Positions 17,012 through 23,560 of a DNA stretch of 23,720 nt are shown here, one piece after another. The notes under the pieces are model-generated. The model ran no database searches, was not told the DNA's origin, and worked only from the letters and a program-made list of their open reading frames with translations. The DNA is from Methanobrevibacter_A sp964431035 (GTDB taxonomy: Archaea > Methanobacteriota > Methanobacteria > Methanobacteriales > Methanobacteriaceae): NCBI GenBank assembly GCA_964431035.1, contig CAYSIF010000026.1, positions 1-23,720 on the forward strand. Reading direction: 5' to 3'. The position numbers and the translations under genes are program-made. The number at the start of each line of letters is the position of its first letter. Positions within the stretch are counted from its first letter, which is position 1.

Positions 17012-17699
17012 CCTTTTTCACTATTTCCTAAAATTATTTTTTTTATTATTAATAAATGGTATATATTCAATTGTATTTTTATCATTATTTTTTATAAAAT
17101 ATTATATATTATTATGTTAATTTTAGATTTATATATCAAATATAAGTAATAATGATAAAAATGTTTATATGGGATTGTAATACAAATATGAAATATGTAA
17201 AAGCAAGTATGATGTTTTTATTTTGCTTTTTTTGTAAAAAAATAAACCTATTGGTTTTAAATTGAATTTAGGAAACTAATTTTTATGAAATTATGAAATT
17301 TAACTTCTTAATTATTGGTTATTTAATGAAAATATAAAACACTATGAAGATGTTATAAAACATATTAAACGATTATTCAATAAATAAAAAAAATTTTAAA
17401 ATAAGATTATTGTTTTTGTAATATTTAATATTGTTAAATTTAACATTGCTTAAAATATTTGGCTTTTTACATTTATTTTCGTTTATATTTTGGGTTTATT
17501 ATATGTGATATGTATGTAAATTTGTTTTTTTAGTCGAATTTATGATTTATAAGGGTCTTTTGTTTATTTTGGGATAGTGGTTTTTTTTGTTAAATATTTA
17601 TTTTAAAAAATTTTAATTTTATTTTTTTGTCATTAAGAGGGAATGATATTTTATTCATATATGAGAAAACAAAAATAAAAAAAGTAGGTGAATGATATT
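17012..17699. other. Long AT-rich gap with palindromes and possible gene relics
   Basis: These 688 bases hold no convincing gene. They contain a stem AAAAGCAA/TTGCTTTT followed by a T-run (17199-17232) and a nested dyad at 17420-17459. There is also a 27-codon frame without a start (17304-17387, ending YEDVIKHIKRLFNK) that reads like the tail of a decayed protein gene. A 25-codon frame at 17188-17265 overlaps the hairpin and has no ribosome site. Confidence 0.5.
17420..17459. repeat. Nested palindrome
   Basis: The core TGTTAAATTTAACA (17432-17445) is a perfect 14-base palindrome. It lies inside outer arms AATATTT (17420-17426) and AAATATT (17453-17459). It may be an operator or a cruciform-forming site. 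AT-rich DNA makes such palindromes more likely by chance. Confidence 0.35.
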
Positions 17700-17963
17700 A
17701 TGACTACTGTTGTAAATCTTAAAGATAGATTTTCTAAAGATTTAGGTATGAGATCAGTTGCAAGAAAAATTTTTGAAGGTTTAAATGATGATGAGATGGT
17801 CTTTGATTTTGAGGGTATTGAATTTATAAGTAGATCTTTTGCACAGGAATATATGCAACAGAAATATACTTCAAATATTAAGGTATCAGAGTCTAATATG
17901 TGTGATTTTGTTGCAGGTTTAATGAATGTTGTTGAAAAAGATTATATAGATTCCTGTTTATAG
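17700..17963 (+). CDS. STAS-like DUF4325 domain protein
   Basis: This 87-residue single-domain protein matches the DUF4325 pattern. RFSKDLGMRSVARKIFEGL is followed by MVFDFEGIEFISRSFAQEYM, the strand-Asp-Phe-x-Gly-Ile and helix that resemble anti-anti-sigma STAS domains. In many genomes this domain sits beside or fused to a histidine-kinase-like ATPase; none is nearby here. The frame opens at a GTG (17688), but AGGTGA (17686-17691) overlaps that codon and lies 8 bases before the ATG at 17700, so I take 17700. It stands alone in AT-rich sequence with its own T-run terminator. Confidence 0.75.
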   Translation: MTTVVNLKDRFSKDLGMRSVARKIFEGLNDDEMVFDFEGIEFISRSFAQEYMQQKYTSNIKVSESNMCDFVAGLMNVVEKDYIDSCL

Positions 17964-17973
17964 TTAATAATTC

Positions 17974-17992
17974 TTTTTTTCCTATTTTTTTT
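17974..17992 (+). terminator. T-run terminator after the DUF4325 gene
   Basis: Runs of seven T (17974-17980) and eight T (17985-17992) follow the stop by about 10 bases. Confidence 0.5.
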
Positions 17993-18141
17993 ATTTTAGA
18001 ATTGATAATTTAAAGTGTGAATTTGTTTTTTCATTATTACTATATTTTGATGGTTTAATAGCAAACTTTATTTATTAATGTTATAGTTTTCTTCTTCTTT
18101 TGTTTATTCTAGGCTTTGCTAGTTTTTTATTTGGTTATTAT

Positions 18142-18164
18142 TTTTTATATTTTAAATATAAAAA
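18142..18164 (+). promoter_or_regulatory. Adhesin promoter with perfect 11-1-11 palindrome
   Basis: TTTTTATATTT-T-AAATATAAAAA is a perfect inverted repeat. Its right arm could serve as the TATA box, which would start the transcript near 18183 and give a leader of about 47 bases before the AUU start. A protein bound to the palindrome would compete with TBP. The upstream sequence back to 17964 shows no gene. Confidence 0.45.
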
Positions 18165-18229
18165 GAAACATAATTTAATAATGTAAAAATCATTTTTTAA
18201 AAAATAATTTATAAAGGAGGAGTATATAC

Positions 18230-21200
18230 ATTAACTCTAAAAAATATTCATTAATAATATTATTATCCTTTTTAGTTTTGTTTGTTAGTGTAAGTGGTGT
18301 TTTTGCTGAGGATGTTAGTGTTATTGGTGATGATGATACTGTTTTAGTAACTGATTTAGATACTAATGCTAGTTTATCTAATAATCCAGTTGCTGTTAAT
18401 CCAGGTGATTTTGCATCTGGTAATAATATTTATGTAAGTCCTACTGGTAGTGATAGTGGAAGTGGTTCTTCTTCTGATCCTTTTAGGACTATTAATAAAG
18501 CTGTAAGTGTTGCTAGTTCTGGTAGTACTATTTATTTATATGATGGTACTTATTCTGGAAGTGGTAATAATAATATTCGTGTTTTGAAATCTTTGAATTT
18601 TGTTGCTATGGATAATACTTTACCTACTGTTATTGATGGTGGTGGTTCTAACCGTATTTTCAGTATTGGTGGTAATATTACTGTAACTTTATTTGGTTTA
18701 ACTTTGCAGAATGGTTATTCTAATAATGGTTCTGCGGTTTCTGTTTATAATTCTTTCAGTGTTACTACTGTTAATATTATTAATTGTAGTTTGAAGAATA
18801 ATCGTGCTACTAATATGGGTGGTGCATTATATATTAAAGGAATGACTGGTAATAGTTATAGTAAATTTATTATTGAGAATAGTACTATGGTTAATAATTA
18901 TGCGGAGTATGATGGTGGTGCTGTTTTCGTTGATGCTGGTGGTAGTTTAAGTATTCGTCATACTAACTTAACTAATAATCGTGTTAATAGTGGTAATGGT
19001 TATGGTGGAGCTGTTTATAATAATTATTTAACATGGTGTTATGGTGCAGTATTTGAAAATAACTCTGCATTTAATGGTGGAGGTATTTATAATAATTATG
19101 CTAACCTTTACACTTATTATAATAATGGTGAAAACACTTTATTCATAAATAATCGTGCATATGGTAGTGGAGGAGCAATCTATAAAATTAATACTGGAGT
19201 AAGTCGTATTAATAACACTCTTTTCTTCAATAATACTGCAAGATATGGTGGAGCTGTTGCATTAATTAACTCTACTGTTAATATGACAGTTATTAACTCA
19301 ACATTTGCATATAATACTGCAAGTACTGAAGGTGGAGCAATCTACAATAATGCACGTTCTGCAGTTTACACATCTTACTGTGCATTATATGGTAATAACG
19401 CACCTATTGGAAAAAGTATCAGTACAAAAAACACACAATGTACTGCAGATTATAACTGGTGGGGTAATAATACTAACCCATACGCCTCAGGAGACACAAC
19501 ATTCCAACCAAACACTTATGTTATAATGGGAATGACAACAACTGATAAAAGAGATACAGTAGATGTAACTGCAACATTGAGTGAATACTATAATACTCGT
19601 GATAATGGAACATATCCTTTATCTGAATACATTCCATTTAACCTTGTAACATTCAACACTACAAATGGTTTCATCTCCCCATCTGAGGCAACCTTAAGAA
19701 GTGGAAAATACACTGCAACATTCTACAAAGCAGAAGAATATGCAAACGTTTCTGCAACAATCGGTTCACAAACCTTAAGCACAATCCTACCAGGAACTGG
19801 AATATTGCTCGAAGTAGATGATATTACAGCTAACCTTGGAGACACAATAAACGTAACAGGTACAGTAACAATAAACACAGTACCTGCAACAAGTGGAACA
19901 ATAACCCTACCAAACGGTGCAACAACAACTGTAAGTGAAGGAAAATTCACAATACCATTATATGTTAACATAACAACAAGTGGAGACCATTACATTCCAG
20001 TAACCTTCACAAATGATGAAGAAATAACAACCTCCATGCTAAAATTAACAGTTGGAGCAATACCAACCACACTAACAATGGATGACATTACAGGATCCCT
20101 TGGAGACACCGTAGCATTAAACGTATACGTTAAAGATAATGCAGGAAACGATGTAAACGGAATAGCAAAAATCCACATCTACAACCAAGACACTGAAGTA
20201 GAAGTAATAAACGGTGTAGGAACAAGCAGATACACAATCATCCAACCAGTAGGTCAATACAGAATGACTGCAACATTCACTGGTGAAGGATACGCTACAT
20301 CATATGGAGAAGCAAACCTCGTAGTAACCAGACAAAAAGTAATAATCACCATCCCACAAGTAAACGGAGACTTAGGTGAACTAGTAACAATACCAATAAA
20401 TGTTACAAACCGTCTAGGAGATAACGTAAACGGAACACTAACTGTAGAATTCAACAGAAGAACAACCAACCTAACATTAGTCGATGGTCACACACAACTA
20501 ACCACAATCTTGCCAGAAATCGAAGGAAACTACAACCTAACCGCAACATATCCAGAACAAGGAGACTATGGTGAAACCGTAGAAGTAGCTACCGTAGGAG
20601 TAGGAGTAACAAACACCATAATCACAGGTGAAGACTTAAAATTCAAATACGGAACTCCACACGACTACACAATAACCTTAACAGATGTTAACGGAGCAGT
20701 AATCGTAGGAAGATACGTTAGCTTCAAACTAACACGTACCTCATCAGGAGCAAGTAAAACCTACACAGCAGTTACAGACTACGAAGGAAAAGCAAAACTA
20801 ACAATAAACCTAGCAGTAGGAAACTACACAGTAGAAACAAGCTACGCAGGAGAACCAAACCGTTTCCAACCATCCAGTTGCCTAAACACAATACAAATAA
20901 CAACCGACGAACCACAACCAGTAGATCCAAATGAAACCAACAAAACAAAAACATACATAGCTGCAAGTGACTTCACAGAAAAATACGGTGCAGGAGAATT
21001 CTTCACAGGAAAACTCTTAACAACCACAGGCCAACCTGTAGTAGGACACCACATAACAGTTAAACTAACACGTTTAAGCAGCGGTGCAAACAAAGAATAC
21101 GATGTAGTAACAGACTACACTGGTGAATTCAGATTACAAATCAACCTAGCTGCTGGAAACTACACAGCACAATCCACCTACACTGGTGTACTAGACTACG

Positions 21201-21244
21201 GCTCTTCAGCAACAAGCAATAAAATAACCGTAACAAGAGCATAA
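18230..21244 (+). CDS. Secreted adhesin-like protein: beta-helix plus Ig-like repeats
   Basis: This large cell-surface protein has 1004 residues from the chosen start. The signal peptide reads (M)NSKKYSLIILLSFLVLF and ends at VSGVFAED. A right-handed beta-helix covers about 65-415: it opens with NIYVSPTGSDSGSG, has repeated GGA-[IV]-[YF] turns, and ends in DYNWWGNN, typical of methanogen adhesin-like proteins. Three LGD-containing Ig-like domains follow (about 524-795), then two similar KYG domains (about 800-895 and 905-1004) sharing KLTRxSSGAxK and NLAxGNYT. Many Asn-x-Ser/Thr sites are present. No C-terminal membrane helix or pseudomurein-binding repeat is seen. The frame's first NTG codon (18278) would cut off most of the signal peptide; GGAGG (18216-18220) instead points to an ATT at 18230. 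Confidence 0.88.
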   Translation: MNSKKYSLIILLSFLVLFVSVSGVFAEDVSVIGDDDTVLVTDLDTNASLSNNPVAVNPGDFASGNNIYVSPTGSDSGSGSSSDPFRTINKAVSVASSGSTIYLYDGTYSGSGNNNIRVLKSLNFVAMDNTLPTVIDGGGSNRIFSIGGNITVTLFGLTLQNGYSNNGSAVSVYNSFSVTTVNIINCSLKNNRATNMGGALYIKGMTGNSYSKFIIENSTMVNNYAEYDGGAVFVDAGGSLSIRHTNLTNNRVNSGNGYGGAVYNNYLTWCYGAVFENNSAFNGGGIYNNYANLYTYYNNGENTLFINNRAYGSGGAIYKINTGVSRINNTLFFNNTARYGGAVALINSTVNMTVINSTFAYNTASTEGGAIYNNARSAVYTSYCALYGNNAPIGKSISTKNTQCTADYNWWGNNTNPYASGDTTFQPNTYVIMGMTTTDKRDTVDVTATLSEYYNTRDNGTYPLSEYIPFNLVTFNTTNGFISPSEATLRSGKYTATFYKAEEYANVSATIGSQTLSTILPGTGILLEVDDITANLGDTINVTGTVTINTVPATSGTITLPNGATTTVSEGKFTIPLYVNITTSGDHYIPVTFTNDEEITTSMLKLTVGAIPTTLTMDDITGSLGDTVALNVYVKDNAGNDVNGIAKIHIYNQDTEVEVINGVGTSRYTIIQPVGQYRMTATFTGEGYATSYGEANLVVTRQKVIITIPQVNGDLGELVTIPINVTNRLGDNVNGTLTVEFNRRTTNLTLVDGHTQLTTILPEIEGNYNLTATYPEQGDYGETVEVATVGVGVTNTIITGEDLKFKYGTPHDYTITLTDVNGAVIVGRYVSFKLTRTSSGASKTYTAVTDYEGKAKLTINLAVGNYTVETSYAGEPNRFQPSSCLNTIQITTDEPQPVDPNETNKTKTYIAASDFTEKYGAGEFFTGKLLTTTGQPVVGHHITVKLTRLSSGANKEYDVVTDYTGEFRLQINLAAGNYTAQSTYTGVLDYGSSATSNKITVTRA

Positions 21245-21257
21245 AATCAATATTCAC

Positions 21258-21296
21258 TTTTTTGTGGGAAATAACTCTCACAAAAAAACTTTTTTT
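21258..21296 (+). terminator. Hairpin terminator of the adhesin gene
   Basis: TTTTTTGTG (21258-21266) pairs perfectly with CACAAAAAA (21279-21287), and seven T follow (21290-21296). It lies 13 bases after the stop codon. Confidence 0.65.
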
Positions 21297-21330
21297 CTAA
21301 TTTTCTTTTTTTTAGGAGGCATAAAAAATC

Positions 21331-21930
21331 TTGCCAAATATAATAAACGACTTTAAAGATATTCTAAAAAACTACACAGTAAAAGATAATCAAGTAATAT
21401 TAGAAGATGAAGAAATAATATCAAAAATAGAAACAGAGTACCAAGATAATTTCAATGAATTTATCAAAGAACTCACAGGTTCAGATGATTATATTGTTTC
21501 TTTTGAAGCATCAAAAAATGGAACACCACACAGAGTTCCTTTTGTAACATTTTTTAATAAGAATTTTTCAGATTCCTATAAAGAAGGATTATTCTTAGGA
21601 TTCTCATTTTATACAGATAAAGGTTTAGTTTATCTAAAACTAGATCAAGGAATTAGCAGTATTAATGGGGATTTTAATATGTTTTTTGTACGAGGTGAGA
21701 AATTAAGACAAGATTATATTACAGATATTCCATCTGAATTTGATTTCGACCAAACCAAATGCGCAGCAGGAAACATTCTTGGAAAAAATTACACATTTGA
21801 TGATTTAACTATTGAATTAATAACTGAGGATTTAAAATACTTACTAGATGTTTATGAATCAATAATTCCGGATTATGAAGAAATCAAAAAACAAAGCTTC
21901 AATGAAATAGTAGAAACACTAAACATCTAA
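21331..21930 (+). CDS. Stand-alone McrB N-terminal-like (DUF3578) domain protein
   Basis: This 199-residue protein resembles the DNA-binding N-terminal domain of McrB-type restriction proteins (MrcB_N/DUF3578). VPFVTFFNKNFSDSYKEGLF is followed by GFSFYTDKGLVYLKLDQGIS (about 69-109), the family's pattern of a small beta-core with a Leu-x-x-x-Gln-Gly turn. No AAA GTPase or nuclease domain is attached or adjacent, so it is not a complete McrBC system. The start is TTG at 21331, with AGGAGG 11 bases upstream. Residues 157-199 are encoded again at the right edge of the window. Function unknown; modified-DNA binding is the family inference. Confidence 0.72.
   Translation: MPNIINDFKDILKNYTVKDNQVILEDEEIISKIETEYQDNFNEFIKELTGSDDYIVSFEASKNGTPHRVPFVTFFNKNFSDSYKEGLFLGFSFYTDKGLVYLKLDQGISSINGDFNMFFVRGEKLRQDYITDIPSEFDFDQTKCAAGNILGKNYTFDDLTIELITEDLKYLLDVYESIIPDYEEIKKQSFNEIVETLNI
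21797..21928 (+). repeat. Direct repeat, copy 1 (3' end of the DUF3578 gene)
   Basis: These 132 bases recur at 23589-23720 with four substitutions (128/132 identical). Three changes are silent third-base changes (Glu, Pro, Asp) and one changes Ile161 to Phe. The copy ends at the first base of the stop codon, where the window happens to end for copy 2, so the true repeat may be longer. Confidence 0.95.
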
Positions 21931-21933
21931 AAC

Positions 21934-21951
21934 TTTTTTTTACTTTTTTTT
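21934..21951 (+). terminator. T-run terminator after the DUF3578 gene
   Basis: Two runs of eight T (21934-21941 and 21944-21951) start just after the stop codon. Confidence 0.5.
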
Positions 21952-22244
21952 ACAAAGTTACAAATAAGGGAAAAGATAAGTAAAAAGGGAATATTATTAG
22001 ATGAAGAATATTATGGGTTTGATTAATATTTCCTTCATCACTACAAATCAGTTTAAAATAAGCTTATTACATTAAAAGTAGTTAGAATTTTAAGAAGAAA
22101 AATTTTAAGATTTATTTATGATATATTTCACATTTTTAACTCTCGTAATGTGAAATTTTCAAGTTTCGAAATATTTATATGTAATATAATTTATAATTTG
22201 ATATATATTTGTCATATATTATAAAAAATAGGGATTTTGATAAT
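21952..22244 (+). promoter_or_regulatory. Promoter region of the RHH/RelE pair with inverted repeats
   Basis: There is no gene here. Two inverted repeats are visible. GATGAAGAATATTA (22000-22013) pairs with TAATATTTCCTTCATC (22024-22039), with a small bulge. ATTTCACATT (22125-22134) pairs perfectly with AATGTGAAAT (22147-22156). The palindrome TTTCGAAA lies just beyond. TATA-like sequences follow near 22172 and 22213. Toxin-antitoxin operons are usually repressed by their own antitoxin at such palindromes. Confidence 0.5.
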
Positions 22245-22502
22245 ATGAAAACTATTGAAGTTAGTGATGAGTTATATGTGCTTTTAAATAGAGTAACTAA
22301 AGATAATTCAACTTTTAACGACACTATTATGGATTTATTAAAGGATAATTTTTATAATGAAGAATTTACCGATGAAGAAGCTAAGTATTATAATGAGTGT
22401 ATTAAAAAAATAGAAAATGGTGATTTTTCAGGTACATATGAAATAAATTTAGAAGATATAGATGAAGAATTGGAAAAACTTGAATCTAAAGGTATAATAT
22501 GA
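22245..22502 (+). CDS. RHH-type antitoxin of a RelE-like module
   Basis: This 85-residue antitoxin has an N-terminal ribbon-helix-helix segment, TIEVSDELYVLLNRVTKDN then STFNDTIMDLL (residues 3-34). An acidic C-terminus rich in Glu and Asp probably wraps the toxin. The frame opens at a TTG (22209), but AGGGAT lies before the ATG at 22245 and the RHH strand begins right after it. Its stop overlaps the toxin start in an ATGA, the usual arrangement for coupled synthesis. It probably represses its own operon at the palindromes upstream. Confidence 0.82.
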   Translation: MKTIEVSDELYVLLNRVTKDNSTFNDTIMDLLKDNFYNEEFTDEEAKYYNECIKKIENGDFSGTYEINLEDIDEELEKLESKGII

Positions 22503-22777
22503 ATTTTAAAATTATTCATACGCATATATCTTTAAAAGCATTGAATAAAATTAAAAAGAAAAATAAAACCCAATATAAACGTATAATTGATGGATTAGAT
22601 GAAATAGAAAAAGATCCATTTAAAAGTTCAAATAAACAATTATTAAGTAATAAATGTCCGAAATGTAAAAGAAAAAAAGTTGGAAATTATAGAATCATTT
22701 ATTATGTTAATACTGGCTTGAATATTATTGAAATACAGAATATTATTAAAAGACAAACTAACTATTTCAATTATTAA
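22499..22777 (+). CDS. RelE/ParE-superfamily toxin
   Basis: This 92-residue basic protein has the RelE-fold layout: a short strand, a Lys-rich helical hairpin (KALNKIKKKNKTQYKRIIDGL), DPF near 40, then the core strands VGNYRIIYYV (61-70) and a final IIEIQNIIKRQTNYF. Such toxins cleave mRNA on the ribosome or, as ParE, poison gyrase; this one cannot be assigned between them. Unusually, CPKCKRKK (53-60) stands just before the core where most relatives have Leu-x-Gly residues, giving a CxxC pair. It overlaps the antitoxin gene by four bases. The module appears intact. Confidence 0.85.
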   Translation: MNFKIIHTHISLKALNKIKKKNKTQYKRIIDGLDEIEKDPFKSSNKQLLSNKCPKCKRKKVGNYRIIYYVNTGLNIIEIQNIIKRQTNYFNY

Positions 22778-23192
22778 TTTTATATTTAAATAACTAGACA
22801 TTTTTTTATTCATCAAACTTGTGATTTAGTTTTCCTTAGTTTACTAGTGAAAACCTAATTTCAACTCAAAAAAATATTTAAATTTTTAGATACTTCTTTT
22901 AATGGGTGTGCATATATAACTACAATTTTTAACCTAATTTTAAGTATTATAACTTAATTGTAGATTAAAATAATAGATAAAGATAAAACCTCTCATTGAT
23001 TTAAAATGAAAATTATTTAAACCTGTAAAAGAAACCATTTGCACCTATCACACATATCAATTTTTTTCATTTTTTTTTATATTGCTTATTATCATTTAAT
23101 TTTTCCTCAAATTCATAAATCTTTTTTATATAGTTTATATATAGTGATTATTATAAAATATATCAATATTATTGTACAGAGGTTGTTTAATT
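22778..23192. other. Non-coding gap between toxin-antitoxin modules
   Basis: These 415 bases have no supported gene on either strand. The most visible structure is an imperfect dyad with CTACAATT (22920-22927) and AATTGTAG (22956-22963) around an inner TTAAGT/ACTTAA stem. A TATA-like TTTATATAG at about 23126-23134 could serve the AbrB-type gene. Confidence 0.5.
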
Positions 23193-23429
23193 ATGGTTCG
23201 TACAACAATAACACAAGGATATAATATAACTATTCCCGAATATTTGATAAAAGAATTAAATTTAAATGCAAATGAAACAATAGAATTAGAAATTAATGAA
23301 AAGGGAAGATTAGAAATAATTCCTAAAAATAGTAAAACATTAAGAGATTTTGTGGGTATTGTTAAGGACGAAAATGTTGATGCTCTTGAGGATTGTAAAA
23401 AATCATCTATAGGTGAAAAAATTTCATAA
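23193..23429 (+). CDS. AbrB/MazE-type antitoxin (VapB-like)
   Basis: This 78-residue protein has a swapped-hairpin AbrB DNA-binding domain: TTITQGYNITIPEYLIKELN, then NANETIELEINEKGRLEIIP (about residues 3-45). The C-terminal tail (LRDFVGIVKDENVDALEDC) is of the kind that binds a VapC toxin. The frame opens upstream (23172), but GAGGTT (23179-23184) and homology to the domain start favour the ATG at 23193. The gene following it is a broken vapC, so this antitoxin is now without its partner. It could still act as a repressor or neutralise a related toxin elsewhere. Confidence 0.85.
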   Translation: MVRTTITQGYNITIPEYLIKELNLNANETIELEINEKGRLEIIPKNSKTLRDFVGIVKDENVDALEDCKKSSIGEKIS

Positions 23430-23544
23430 TTTTAATTGATAGCACTTATTTAACATCTCTTGTTTATGAAAAAGAATAATATTTTATATATACAGTTTTG
23501 ATAGCGATTTTGATAAAATTGAAGGAATTATAAGGAAATACTAA
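23426..23544 (+). pseudogene. VapC (PIN-domain toxin) remnant with internal deletion
   Basis: Directly after the AbrB-type antitoxin, codons from 23426 read (ATA)ILIDSTYLTSLVYEKE and stop at 23477-23479. This is the N-terminus of a PIN toxin with its first catalytic Asp. In another frame, 23494-23544 reads SFDSDFDKIEGIIRKY and stops, which matches the C-terminal end of such toxins. About 100 middle residues are missing. The start is ATA instead of ATG; the ATAA at 23426-23429 looks like an ATGA stop/start overlap changed by one G-to-A. The toxin cannot be made. Confidence 0.78.
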
Positions 23545-23560
23545 TTTATTTTATTCGTAA

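Noticed and set aside
17188..17265. 25-codon frame starting MKYVKASMMFLF
   Set aside because: It has no ribosome site, overlaps the hairpin and T-run at 17199-17232, and shows no recognisable feature beyond hydrophobicity.
17304..17387. 27-codon frame ending YEDVIKHIKRLFNK
   Set aside because: It reads like protein, but it has no start and a stop just upstream. Possible gene relic, too short to call.
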